A stretch of DNA of 64,000 bases from Podaxis mareebaensis (lineage: Eukaryota > Basidiomycota > Agaricomycetes > Agaricales > Agaricaceae): the NCBI GenBank assembly GCA_018524725.1, contig JAEUWP010000125.1, forward strand, positions 21,506-85,505, in the 5' to 3' direction. Numbering within the stretch: the first letter of the stretch is position 1; the number at the start of each line of letters is the position of its first letter. Below are positions 21,929-34,397 of this stretch, one piece after another. Position numbers and translations under genes: made by a program. Under the pieces are notes generated by a model. The model searched no databases. It saw nothing but the letters and a program-made list of their open reading frames with translations, and had not been told where the DNA came from.

Positions 21929-24492
21929 ATGGAAAAAAACACCAGCCGCGATTCCGCTATCATATCAGCCAGGGCGCATCCAGAAGATTCAAACTGGGGA
22001 GATGAAGCAGAATTAGCCAGGATGGGGTATAAACAGGAGTTGAAGTATGTCCCTCATTCACCTTCCTAATGCAATGGCTTAAGCCGCATACAGGAGAGAA
22101 CTGGGGCTACTTCAGAATTTCGGAGTTAGTACAATAGCCTTGTCTCGTCATCCTTTAGTTGATGTGTGTTATAAGGTGTCGTTTTCAATCATTTCCGTTA
22201 TGACTGGCATTCCTTCATTGTTCTCGTATGGATTGGTCAGTCGCATTATCTCGCTTCGTTTGTCCGGCCAACCTTAATGCACCCGCAGAACACTGGAGGG
22301 CCAGCTGTAATGGTTTGGGGGTGGATCGTTGCTTGTGAGTTGCCGTTTGGCATATGATAGGATCACCGAAGATTGAGTACGGCAGCATTCTGCACGACGT
22401 TGGTGGGTTTGGCCATGGCTGGTACGTCGGTTCTGCTGCCTATGACACATTACTGAACTATGGACTATTGCACAGAGGTATGCAGGTGAGAGCTTGCCAG
22501 GATGCAATGTTCCTCTCGCACTGAGATAGACCCTTTTCTTAGTGCGCATCCAACGTCAGGCGGACCTTACTTTTGGGCAGCTATGCTTTCCAATCCGGAA
22601 GATGCACCTCTTGCATCCTGGATTACTGGTATGGAAATGTCGTCCAAGCTCCATGAATTATTTCAACACCTTCCCCCTAGGTTGGTTCAACCTTCTCGGA
22701 CAAGTCGCTGTAACGACGGGCATCAGGTGCAGTCCACTGTCTTCATTCAATGCACATCTCTGAGCAAGGGCTGTACAAAGCTTCGCCTGTGCCGATTTCC
22801 TCTCAACCGCCTGTACCTTAAAGTCCAGCTTTGTTCCAACCTCCAAAACGACAATCGGAATTTATGCCGCAGTTCTGGTAACACAAGGTCTCATTAACAC
22901 CTTTGGTGTACATCTTCTGCACTATCTCAACAACATTTCCATTTGGTGGCACGCGCTCGGCACATTTTCTCTTGTAATCACTATCCTCGCTAAGGCGCCT
23001 ACTCACCAGACTGGAAGGTTCGTTTTCCAAACGTTCATTGATGGAACGGGCGCCGATGGAAGTGCGGGTTGGGGCACAAGAGCCAGCAATGCTTATGTTG
23101 TAGTTATTGGGGTAAGTGAAGCATCCCTTCCCGAAAATTCACGACATTGAAGCGATTTATTTGAGATTTTGATGGCTCAGGTCGGTTTATCTCGTATCCC
23201 GCATCCCATCGACAGAATTTAATGGTGGAATGATCGTATCTTTAGTATACGCTAACTGGTAAGGGTTATCCTCTATCCCGGCTAAATGACTTACTGTTGT
23301 ATTTCACAGGATTCGATGCCTCAGCCCACGTCGGTACTCCATATTTGAAGGTTTTTGTCTGCTAACAGCCCTTTCATGAACAGATGACAGAGGAGACAAA
23401 GAATGCGGCCATGTCGGGCAGCATCGGCATAATAATGGCAATCGGTGTATCTGCCGTTCTGGGCTGGTTTCTTATTCTAGGTCTCCTCTTCTCCATCCAA
23501 GACCTCGACAGGACGTTAAGTTCAGAAACTGGACAACCCGTAACACAAATCTTCCTGGATACCGTAGGCGAGAACGGTGCAATCGTACTAATGGTGAGTA
23601 CTGCATTTATTGATGAGAGATATGTCGTTTGATTTTGATCCACATAGGTGATTGTTATTGGTGCTATGTATTTTTGTGGGTGTGTTTGGCCAGCAGCTCT
23701 TTCGTGGCGTTGAAGTCTAATATTGACCTATGAGGACCTTTTCAATCACGTCAAACTCGCGTATGATGTATGCGTTCGCCAGGGATGGAGGCGTGCCGGG
23801 ACACCGGTTTTTTGCCAAGGTGGACGAAAGATGGAGATCCCCGATTCGCGCAGGTGCGCTCAAATTATGACACTTTAAGGCCATATATCTGATACGAAGT
23901 AGTTTGGCTTGCGTGCACGCTCAGCTTCATTCTCGGCCTGCCCAGTCTCGGGAGTTCAGTCGCCTTTTCGGCCGCCACATCAATCGCAACGATTGGTCTC
24001 TATATTTCTTATGGTTAGTTCTCAGGTCACCTAACTTGTGGGCAAAAAATTTACTTACATGTCGTAGGCATTCCTATAGCACTCAGAGTGATTTATCGCG
24101 ACCATTTCGTTCGTGGTCCTTTCCATCTTGGTAGATTCTCGTATCCTGTTGCGCTTGGCGCTCTCGCTTGGATTGCATTCATCTCGATCGTCTTCGTTCT
24201 TCCTCAAGTGAATGTGGGTATTGGTGACATGTTCCCCCCGTTGCGACGCACTGAAGTATCTTGGTAGCCCGTCAACTCACAGACGTTAAACTATGCTATA
24301 GTTGCCGTGGCAATTGTAATTGCATACAGCACCGGGTTTTGGTTCCTTTCTGCGAGGAAGTGGTTTGTAGGGCCGGTGAAGCAGATCCAAGGTGGGCTAT
24401 ATTGTTGGAATTCCGAGGCTTGATCTTATACTTGCGTGACAGAGGAGACGAAAGCACCTAAAGCTGGCACAATCGAACCATTATCACCGTAG
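21929..24492 (+). CDS. Amino-acid/GABA/choline permease (APC superfamily)
   Basis: A 12-TM plasma- or vacuolar-membrane transporter of the fungal GABA/choline permease group. Nineteen exons were placed by hand and sum to 1617 nt (538 aa) with every phase consistent; the smallest are 10 nt (22476..22485), 13 nt (23246..23258) and 15 nt (23166..23180). The N-terminus (WGDEAELARMGYKQELKRELGLLQNFG) is the classic start of this family. It is followed by VSFSIISVMTGIPSLFSYGL, NTGGPAVMVWGWIVA, AHPTSGGPYFWAAML, YTLTGFDASAHMTEET, ITSNSRMMYAFARDGGVPGH and a C-terminal AEVx-less tail EETKAPKAGTIEPLSP. Start ATG 21929 was chosen by this conserved N-terminus; an out-of-frame ATG lies at 21924. The substrate (GABA, choline or another amino compound) cannot be decided from sequence alone. 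Confidence 0.93.
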
Positions 24493-25530
24493 ATACTGTT
24501 ATGTTAGGCAATGGAGACCTTCAAAGCCTTCCAGGAGGCGGCAAGAAAACTGCAATGGGAGGATTGCGTTTAAAGCCCGTCCAGTGTGTAGCAGCAAGTG
24601 GCTTGCTCGCTCGAGCAGTTGTATAGTCCCGTATGCAGCCTCTTCATTATCAGTACTGGTTGATTACTTTGCGTTCTCGCCCCTATATTTGAGTTGTTTG
24701 GCAAGACTGGATGAGACCACAGCCATTATTGGGTTCGAGCAATGAACGGTCGCCGGCGGGCCTGTCTCTATCATTCCTGGATCGTGCCATACCAGCATGC
24801 AGTCGGCGAAATGATTTTGGGCACCTCCTATGACTCTAATTATTCAGAGGTATGAGAGTAGGAAAGTCACCAATACGCTGAGAAAGTTCTCAAGAAAGCC
24901 ATTTTGAGGGATGAACCTAAATTGGCGAGGGTGTGCTATTTGGGATACATCTTCATCCTATTACGTTCCTCTCAACGTCATCTTCATCGTTCGAGACCTG
25001 CTCCCGTTGCTTGGAGTGAGTGGTGGGGGATACTGACAAAGAGAATGGGAAGGCGTCGGACTGGGCAAAGTCCTGGTTGTAAGAAAAGCCCAACGGGCGT
25101 TTCTATATTTGTAGGATTCCGAGGATAGTCCTTCAGAATTCACTTCGGCATTCAGTTTCTACAACTAATGATGATGACCAAATAGTTGACCATGAGATAC
25201 GGCACACGCACACGGGAGTGATCCGTTGAAAACTGAAGCTTCGTTGTGAAGGGTCCCTGTACGGACCGCGAACGCACAGGGTCTTCGTGGAAGTTGCTTT
25301 CCCTTAGTGCTTCCTTGAATAGCAAGTTACTGGGATCCTTCGCCTAGTCTATGCGTAGGGTGTATTATGAGTGATGCTGTCAGCGGTTGGAAACGCAAAA
25401 GGGTTAATTCAAGCAGCCTGAGCCCTGGGCGCTTGAGCGAAGATTGAGTGACAATGGAGCCATATATAAGCGCCAAGCGTGGCTGTCCATTGATGTCGAT
25501 GAGGTCAGGACAGGCGTGGGAGAGACGGAT
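24493..25530. other. Intergenic; TATA-like box before the BAR-like gene
   Basis: No gene is recognised. CATATATAAG at 25461-25470 lies about 62 bp before the ATG at 25531 and could be the TATA box of the next gene. Confidence 0.4.
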
Positions 25531-28500
25531 ATGTCCCAAACAAGTGAAACAGAGGAACGTCAGGCAGAACATACAAGACATATAACCGGTAAGTCCTTCC
25601 TCTCCACACTAGGCGCCATGTTGACCTGGTTCTACGGAAAGGAAAAAGAAGACGATTCCGACGACCAGATGGTCCATAGACCATCGGACTCTCGTCTGCT
25701 CTCCAACCTCATATCCCATGAGAAGGACTACTCAAAACACCTCCAATCTCTTCTGGACTCGTCCCATGCATCCTTAGCTTCGTTTTCGGCATTCGCTGCA
25801 GCAACTACACAACCTATTTCCCGAGTCATTCTTTCAATTGTTGGCGACTTCTCTGGGGCAGACGACGCACTCCGCCATTACAAGGACGCCGTTGACGCCT
25901 GGCGCGAGCAGCTCAAGACCCTCAAAGACATGGAGACAGAAATCTCAAATATCGTTAGGGACAGAGAAATCCTGTGCGTTATTCTGTGTGTCGCAACCTG
26001 AGTTGTGCTGAATCAAATGACAGTGTCACTCGTTTACTCAAGGCTTCCAAGAACGAGAAGCCGCCTAAGGACAAGGACCGAAGTAGCGTTCCTTCAAGAC
26101 GAAATTCCGTCATGAGCCAACACCAACACTTCGCATCCTCCTCCTCACTCTCCCTTTCTGTCGACCATCCCACTTACGCTCCCAACGCATCTCTCCCCAC
26201 TTCCAACAAGCTCGCAGCTGCGCAAACTGAGCTCCAAGCATGTGAGGCTCATCTCGCTGCGAAGGAACGGGAACTCGAGCTGATACGCGTAACCACCATC
26301 CGTGACGGGCTGCGCATTCGTTGCAGCGCGCTCGTTGAATGCGGCCGGGTATGGCTTGAGATGGGTAAAGAGGGTCTTCATGCTCTCGAAGGTCTGCAAG
26401 TCGGTGAAGGTGCGTATGAGTGCGATCATTTGATGCCAAAACTGGTCTTCATTCATGTGGGTGATTATAGGGGATTCGCAGAGACTCAGACATAATCAAG
26501 AACCCTATTTAGCTCCACAACCATTTACCTCCAACCCCCATAAAGCCTTGCCTCGTCATCTACAAACTGAAACCGGGTCTGACTTAGGTTATCATCTCTC
26601 TTCAGAAATCTCATCCATTGGTCCATCTCAATCCGCTTCTCAAGTAAATATGAATGTTGACGAATCCACAGTAATTCCGCCATCCGTTATTCCCAACGCA
26701 CCAAACCCCATTTTGGGTGTCAACGGAAGCGACATTCAACCCGGGAAACCCAAAACATCCATGGATACCACGACGAATATCACGTCCGCTCAGGTTCGCG
26801 GAGCCAACGAACCCACTGCCAGACCGAATTCCAGTCCACCTCCAGCCATTCCTTCATCTGATACTTATGTGCCTCGTGCGACACTTCCTCCTCGAGCTTC
26901 GCAAAGCTTGACAAACGTTGTCTCCACTGGCAAAAACACAATGGAGCACACATACGAGTATACCGAAATCCAAGTCCCACCCGCCCACGCAATTTCGGAC
27001 TTGACGATGCCTACCGTTGCTCCTACTGCCTCCAGACCCGAGACAACGCGAACTACCAGTGGGTACTTGACTCCTGTCTCACACGAAGGGGAGAAATCAC
27101 GCTCAAGGTCAACTTTGGAAGGTCAGACAGCGAACGGCGTCACCCGACCTACGGAGGATTTGGATGCTGAGGATGGCGCGGATGGTCCTGACCTCTCGAA
27201 GGAGGAGAGGTTGGTCGAGGAGGGCAGGTTGGTGGTCGTCGATAATCCTCGGTACCAACAGGGAGCCATCGTTTCCGATGCCCCTGTCCCCCAAGCGCCC
27301 ATAGCCGAAGGCGCCAGAGAAACGAAGGGGGTCGCCACCGGGATGGATGAGACATCTCAAGTCGAGCGTTCGGAGCCCAATGTTACGGATGTTCGTGAGA
27401 TACGGGAAGAAGGCGAGTTACCCGAGCAGCCCACCAGTGAATCAGTTGCACCTGGTGTCCCTCCGCCATGTCCCACTGGGGAACCACAGACGCCCAAGAA
27501 GCGGACGCAACGTCCGGTATCTCGAACACCGCAGAAAAGTGGATTCTTGGGCAGTCTGAAGAAGGTCTTTGGTGGCCATCGTGATGACAGTGTGGAACGA
27601 GAGGAGAGGGCGCGGGAGAAGGAAGAGAAAGCGCGGGAGAAAGAGGAGAGGAAGGAGGAAAAAGCTAGGGAACGCGAGAAGCGAGAGGAGAGGTTGCGCG
27701 AACGTGAGGAGAAGAAGGAAGAGAGGCAACGGGAGCGCGAGGAGAGGGAAAGAGTGAAGAAGAAGCAGAAAGAGAAGCGAGGGCAAGAGAGACAGATGAG
27801 GGTGCTTATGCCTGACTCCTCAGACGAAGGGGAGACGTTGTCCGATAATGATAGCTTCGGAAGGCGTCGTGCAGGTAAATCCAATAGTGGTTTCCTGGGG
27901 TTGGGAAAGAAGAATGATAAATGGACGACTCGGACGGACAAGAATCTTTCCGAGATTCGAAGGGAGAGTGCGGAGGCCGATCAGGTAGAAGGGGTGGTAG
28001 ATGGATTCATCGTGAAGAGGAACGCGAATTTGCAAAGAAACTTGGGGGGTGGCATCGTTGCTGGACATGCGGCACCTCTTGACTTGCGTAAGGGACGAGC
28101 GAGAGGATACAGTGATGCTAGCCTCCGGAGTGCGGAAGGCAGCGCGGTGGGTGGAAGGAAGTTGCGGAAGGGAGAGAGGACAGCATCCGCTGGCAGAAGT
28201 TTCGTTTTCGAAAGGGGGGGAAGGGTCGGCAGAAGTTCGAGTGTTCCTCCTGAGACCGTTACGTCCGGTTCGGGGCTGCACCCAGAAGACAAGACTACGA
28301 CCTTTGCCGCTACCACCACCACTGGTCTCGTATTCCCACCTCCACCACTTCCTCGTCCTATCGCCACTACGTCGTTCGGCACCGAAACCAGGTTCAGAGA
28401 GGAACTCAACAGTCAATCCGGATCATCTGCAAAGATTTCTCCCAGTCTCAAACGAGATGCTGAGGTCGTTAAGGACAAGGGTTACACCAGCGATGTCACC

Positions 28501-30213
28501 GGCTTCGCATCCTCGGTTCGCACGTTCAGTGTTCCCACTGCTCCTGGGTCCGCACCCCCTGTTTCTGGTCCCATTGGCGCCCCTGCTATTGAGCGCAAGC
28601 CCTCAAAGGGGAAGAAGAGGATTTCTGTTAACCAAGTTGATGGAGGGGAGGGAGTTAACTTGGGCAGACAAACCTCGGTCTTGGGCAACGCGACTGCACC
28701 TGCTGGGATGAGTACTGGGCTGGGTGGGAGGAGGGGATCTGTAGGCGTCAGCGTGGCGACTCAAAGTCCTGCGGTGGGCACCAGCCCGCACCGAAGGGCC
28801 ATCAGCGTTGATTATGGGCCTGGTGGCAAACCAGCCGCGCGCTCTCCACCCACAAGAGTTCCTGCGCCCATCACGAGCCCTGGTAGATCCTCTATGACCC
28901 AGATGGTGGAGAAGCCGCAAGAGAGTTTGATGAGTATTGTGGATAATGTAACGAGGAGTAACCGACACGCTTGGGATGCTGGGCTGATGGAGTCGAGGAT
29001 AGATAGGACGAGGAGTGCGATGAGGAGCGAGGTTGGGAGTACGTTTTTGGGACCTGTGACTCCTGGGACAGGTGTGAAGAGTGGAGGTAATGTGAATACG
29101 ACGGCGGTTGGAGCTGGGACTATTGGGAGTACCCGAAACGGCGTGGGTACCGGCGCTGGGCCCAGTGGCATGAAGGGGGGTGGAACCCAGTCGGAAGGGA
29201 GGGCGCTGGAAGGGATGGGAGATATTGTTCGGGCACCGCCGAGGGTAGACCGGCAAGCTTTGCTGTCGTCATTGAAGGAAACTTCTAGGTCGCCAGGTAG
29301 ATCTCAGCCAGCGACGACGGCGTATATGACGATCAGGACACAAGTTGACGGTGCCCACGACAAGAAACCCCTGAAGAGTGCTTTGAGGGTCAGTCGCTCA
29401 CCTTCGCCAGACCCTGTTTCGCGCGGGTCAATGATCATCAACGACTCTGGCATGGATAGGAGTCGTGCCCATGGGTATGTGACTGGGACGGGAAAGGACA
29501 GGGTTGTGCCGATGGAGATGCTGCCTTCAATGTCATCATTACCCGTGGAAGAGCAGCGGGTGCCAGCGGCTGGTGTGCCTCCCATTGGTCGGGCTGAGAG
29601 GGTTGCTGATGGTGATGGGAATGTGAACAGGAGATCAGACGAAGATGATTCGTCGTCAACTTCCTCGTATGAGACTGGGCACGAGAGCCCCGAGAGCGAC
29701 AACGAGGATGAGGAGGAAGGCGCTGTTCCTCCTGCTGTGACTTCAACCCCGCTTGCGGCGCCTCGACGAGATGATAGGAGGCCAGACCTTGGGACTCCTC
29801 AGTCTGCTGTGCCCCCGCCGGTTCGCACGGACCCGAATGCTGTCGACGTTGGTATTTCTCCAAGGGTTGTTACTCCCAATTCAACGCCCCAGAGACGAAA
29901 AAGTGTCCGTGTCTCCTTGAAGCCGACGTTCTCACCCACACCTCCGGCCATTGAGGACGAAGAGGACGAAGCTGGAAGAGCGCCCTTTGTATTCAAAGAC
30001 GATATTCAAGTTGTTACGTCCGCCTCTGCCCTAAAGACAGAGCTGCTAGCTCAGGCTCCACCGCCTGTGGCACAAGTGCCGAAGGGATACGGGACACAAA
30101 AGAACGTAGTGAAGGATATCTGGGATGACAACAGCGACGACGATATGGAGTACCAGAGGGCGAAGAGGTTGCTTATGAGGGCGACGAGGAGGGAACAAGA
30201 GGTTTTGCGGTAA
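25531..30213 (+). CDS. Large protein: BAR-like helical N-terminus, long disordered tail, 1516 aa
   Basis: Three exons (25531..25973, 26024..26399, 26482..30213) join in phase. The first ~285 residues are helical and resemble a BAR/IMD-type membrane-curving dimer module: SRLLSNLISHEKDYSKHLQSLL, a long spacer, then NKLAAAQTELQACEAHLAAKERELE and CSALVECGRVWLEMGKEGL. The second intron uses a GTCGGT donor. The rest is disordered, Ser/Pro/Gly-rich, with an extreme Arg/Glu/Lys single-helix-like block (about 27590-27810, repeated EREEK/REKEE units). It ends with an acidic patch and a basic helix (YQRAKRLLMRATRREQEVLR). This architecture suggests a cortical or endocytic membrane scaffold, an inference. 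The start could instead be ATG 25618 (MLTWFYGKEKEDD). The exact family is not named with certainty. Confidence 0.75.
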
Positions 30214-30595
30214 CGAGTTTAGGTTTCTGTCTCACTTGGCGATTAGCTGCTTCTCATACAGTATTATACTTCTAGTATTTCTCTGCCATCCTCTATAATA
30301 GCTGTGCATATTTATGTACATATATGTTGTAATTTATGACTGCGATCCGCCCACCCACAGCAAGCCGACGATCAAAAGGAGGTTGCTGACTAAGCGATGT
30401 TAATGAGAATGATCTGATGCAAATACCCACCCGTGGCGAGGCAAAACTGAAAAGAACGGCTTTCTGCCTCATCCCATCATCTACTCAGCCTTACCACACT
30501 ATCCTGCCGTGTCCGGTGACTTCCTCACTCTAACTTGATCCCCCAATTACAAACCTATCCCACTGAACTTCAAGTGATAAAGACCGCGATCAAAG
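30214..30595. other. Intergenic, upstream of SUMO gene
   Basis: AT-rich 3' UTR of the large gene (TATTTATGTACATATATGTTG near 30308), then a pyrimidine-rich stretch before the SUMO start. Nothing else is seen. Confidence 0.4.
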
Positions 30596-31298
30596 ATGTC
30601 TGACCAAGAGGAGCAGAGAAACCAAGACGAGGTGAAAAGTGAGGACCCCAATGCACCGATTAATATCAAGGTACGCTCAATCCCGACCAACCGTACTGAC
30701 CGCCATAACTGACATGCCGATCTCTGCTTGTTTTCTGTTGTGTCTCGTGCTTACGCCCATACGCCGGACTTGCTGTTGTCGTTGTATCGATACCGGCGAC
30801 TCCACGCGTGTTGCATGGCTGTGAAACGTTGATAACTCAATTTGGCCCGCCTGATATATGTAAACGCGGTCTTGGCGCCCTGGTTGTAGGTCGTGAGCTC
30901 CGCTGGAGACGAAGTATTTTTCAAGATCAAGAGGAGCACGAAGCTTAGCAAGCTTCAGGGTGCTTATGCAAACAAGGTTGGAAAGGATGTGAGCAGCATC
31001 AGGTGGGTTCCTATTCGATATCTCCGGGGCTCGTAAGCCTGATCTTATATGATTCTCTTGCAGATTTTTGTATGATGGTAACAGGCTAAACGACGACGAT
31101 ACACCTGCGTCTCTGGATATGGAGGATGGCGGTGCGCTCCTGCTTCTCCCCCTATCACGCCGGAAAGATGATGATACTGACGATGTTGTTATGGAGCAGA
31201 TGCGATTGATGTCATGGTTGAACGTACGTTGCCATCCCTTGTTACAGATGCCGTGCCTGACAAACTCGTTTTCGATAGAGGTTGGAGGGTCGTCATGA
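30596..31298 (+). CDS. SMT3: SUMO (Smt3-like ubiquitin-like modifier)
   Basis: A small ubiquitin-like protein conjugated to lysines of nuclear and other proteins. Five exons (30596..30670, 30890..31002, 31064..31131, 31200..31223, 31279..31298) give 99 aa in phase. The N-terminal tail (MSDQEEQRNQDEVKSEDPN) is acidic and flexible. The beta-grasp core carries INIKVVSSAGDEVFFKIKRS, FLYDGNRLNDDDTPASLDMEDGD and AIDVMVEQVGG. The precursor ends GGSS, so a SUMO protease would need to remove only two residues to expose the diglycine. Exons 4 and 5 are 24 and 20 nt. The motif set leaves little doubt. Confidence 0.96.
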
Positions 31299-31647
31299 TC
31301 ACCTCGACCGTCCTTTCTAGACTTCCATCCGCCGTTTGCCAGAATTTAATTGCTTTTTTTCTTCCGATTTTCAAACTTGTTTCCATGTGAAGAGTGCATG
31401 TACTCCTTGATTGGCATTATGCATTACCTTTTCACCCGCCCTTCACCGTCATACTATTCATACGGCTTTGGCATTTTTGAGTCTTCCGTCGGCATGCGAC
31501 TGACCTGGGCATTATTAACGTGATCACTCATCTGGCCCTTGTGATCTGCTCAGCTGCTCCAAGAATAGCATCCAGCGGCTGAATAACGCGGGAGCCAATA
31601 TAACTGCATTTGATGTGCTTGGTCTACTTAACTAGCAGGTTCAGCAC
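31299..31647. other. Intergenic between convergent genes
   Basis: Contains the SUMO 3' UTR and the 3' UTR of the minus-strand peptidase. No other feature is seen. Confidence 0.4.
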
Positions 31648-33132
31648 CTACCCCGGCACTGGGAAAGCAGCAGGACTCTTCAGCCCGTTCTTCCCCACGG
31701 CTCGTACACCAAAATTGACATTATCCTTCGATAGAGCCAGATTGACCCTCGTCACCTTCCCAACAGGGATGACGTGAGTCCAGAACGCCTGATCGCTAGG
31801 TCTCCACAAAACTTCGTAGCTTGCGGCATTGGGGTCGTTGGTCCAACGCAAAGTGGAGTTATTGGACAACTGGGATGTATCGATTACCACTCCTTTAGGG
31901 GTCCCTGGAGCATTGGCAAGCGTCCACAATGCGGCACCGTTGACCTTGGCGACACGAGCCGTGAAATCGAAATCGACAAACTCGATGAGGTCGCCGAATT
32001 GGACTCCATTCTGTACTCGAACATCTTGGTGTTGGTGGGCGAAATTTTCGCGGGGCTCTGTGAAACGGACGGCAGGGAAGCCATTTCTGAGGAAAGAGAG
32101 ATGGTCACCCCCACGAAGGAAGCGATCCGGGCGATAGATTGTTTGAACTAAGGATCGCTCAGAAAGCGGGTTCTGATGTATTGTTGATGGCCCTCACCTT
32201 GCATTCCTGTTACACTATTTTGAGCCACTTCAGCCACAAATCGTCCAAGCTCTCTCGCAGGTGAGTCGTTCTCCCCGCCGATATTTGCACGGCTAGTGAC
32301 CTGCGAGAAGGTCTCCGTAGGTGGAATACCTGCGGCGAACATGCGAATCACGAACGGGTCCCTGGTACCATCGTCACCAACAGAACTTCCGACAATATCG
32401 TTGTCGAGCATCCCTTGAACATCCATACTCGCGTTCTTCATCGTTTCTGCCATAAATTCGGACCCATATAATCCCTGTTCCTCCCCTGCGACTACAGCGA
32501 AGACGATCGTCGCAGCGGGACGATGGGAAGCCATGATGCGAGCAAGTTCCATTGATACAGCAACCCCGGACCCATCGTCATCGGCTCCAGGGGCGTCATC
32601 CATGAAATTCATCACGTCCGAATTACGGCTGTCGTAGTGACCGGAAACGACATAGACGCGATTTGGTTCGGATGAGCCTTTCAGCGTAGCCAGGATATTG
32701 GTGATCCGTACGGGGAACGAGATACGGTTTGCAACGCCCTGGATGTAGCTAGGCGTGGTAACCGTCATACGTCCTCCCGAGGCGGCAGCGTAGGTCTGCA
32801 TTTCGGAGGCGATCCAGTCGCGTGCGGCACCGATGCCGCGGTTGGGATCGGTCTGGTTAGAGAGGGTGTGGCGGGTGCCGAAGGAGACGAGTTTTTTGAT
32901 TGTGGCCTCGATGCGTTTGGGATCGACTTGGGAGAGGATCGAAGTCAGTTCATCATCGGGTTGTTGGGCGGTTATGGCTTGTCCTGGGCCGGGAGGCCAA
33001 AGAGGATCGAACGGGGATTGGGTCTGAGCATGAACTACATTCGCATTGAAGGTCAGCTCACATTCGAGAAGAGACCTATCCAAGCTAACCTGCTGATAGT
33101 CCGAGTAAACCGAATAAGATAAGAGCTCTCAT
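31648..33132 (-). CDS. Secreted M28-family zinc metallopeptidase
   Basis: Three exons, complement(31648..32147, 32198..33034, 33090..33132), give 459 aa. Exon 1 codes a short signal peptide ([14 protein letters not shown], cleavage likely near VHA-QT), so the enzyme should be secreted. The M28 fold shows its two-zinc site: His147 in SGHYDSR, Asp166 in [10 protein letters not shown], the Glu199/Glu200 pair in [12 protein letters not shown] (general base and zinc ligand), Asp227 in LDNDIVG, and a late His in FAHQHQD. A C-terminal fibronectin-III-like beta domain (about residues 370-459; [42 protein letters not shown]) follows the catalytic part. Aminopeptidase activity is the usual role of M28 proteins; the substrate is not known. 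No break is seen. Confidence 0.93.
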
Positions 33133-34397
33133 TTTCGATTGAGATTTCTCGACTTTCTGTAGGATGTCGACATAGGTGCTTTATATGTCGACTAATAATG
33201 TCTAACAAGTGATGTGAAGCCGTCGCTTGCCTTCTCATCGCCCATATGGTCATAAGGTTCAACTCATGTTCAACCTGCTGACTTTAGGATACGCCAATGA
33301 CATCGACAGCTAAGAACCTACTGAGAGGTATTTTCTCATGCCGGTATGGACAATTTCTTCGAGAAGCCCTTCCTGTGTACACAATTATAATTCTCTGCCT
33401 GTTCTGATCGATTCCTCACCAAGAATTTTTGTCCAGGGGCATATATCGATGATATTTTGGAACTGAACCTGAAATATGCAGAGATGTCACCGTCAGCTTC
33501 ATAAAGGCCGATCATACCTTCGAACCCAGGAACCTCGACCCAATTAATCCTTCCGGATCAGATTGAACCTCATGGACCTTATGGCAACTAATGAGCTGCG
33601 ATTCGCACCGGAACACTCGATATCCAAAGCCGTAATCTCAGCGCTAATCACAACGAGGCACTGTGACTTTGGGATACTTACTGAGCCAGGTGATGCCTCG
33701 AGGCATTGACACCATGCGGGTCAGCGGAGTTAGATCTGGAATAGATTGTATTGAAGTATCGCGAAGAGAAGGCGGGATGTCCACATACCTTGGTGAACCA
33801 ATGCCAAGGCAGGTGTGTTGGATCCTCCCTTGCCGCTTGTGATGGGGTTTACTTTGGGGTTCTAGAACAACTTCTGTGCATGTGTAACTGGTGGAGTAGC
33901 GGACAGGAATTCGTAAATTGTGCGTCAAGTAGTTGAAGTTTTAAGCTCCGGACGCGATGCCCTCGTGCGAGACGAAGAGTTACGAATAATGGGGTGGTGG
34001 GGTTTGGGAGATTTTTGGAGGCGTGGGTTGTGCGGCCTGCGATGTTTTCTTTACTTCGTGGCGATGGAGCTGTGATGAAGGGTGCGTGGGTCCTACAGGT
34101 TTCTTCACAAAGTAGAGCCATCAATTAAAACGATCTAGAACAGCATACATCAATGTAGCGATACTCTATCCGATTGATTCCCCCCTCCTCCTCTGATGCC
34201 GCCGCCGACACTTTGAGGGGTCAATTCGCCGGGGGACGCAAGAGCCCAAGGATCTGTGCCAGTGACAGCATTTCTTTAACCAAAAATTATGTGCAGCCGA
34301 TGGGGGAAGGGAACAACCATCGACCGCCTTTACTCTGCGGACAACTGTGGATCCAGACGAGGAGACATCTTCGCTCGATTTGGTTGGGTCTACGAAA
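33133..34397. other. Intergenic, no gene seen
   Basis: The first part is the upstream region of the M28 gene. The remainder holds short overlapping frames without known motifs. Confidence 0.35.

Noticed and set aside
27357..29863. Several minus-strand and +2 frames inside the large BAR-like gene
   Set aside because: They are composition shadows of a GC-rich, low-complexity coding exon; the sense frame is open for 3.7 kb.
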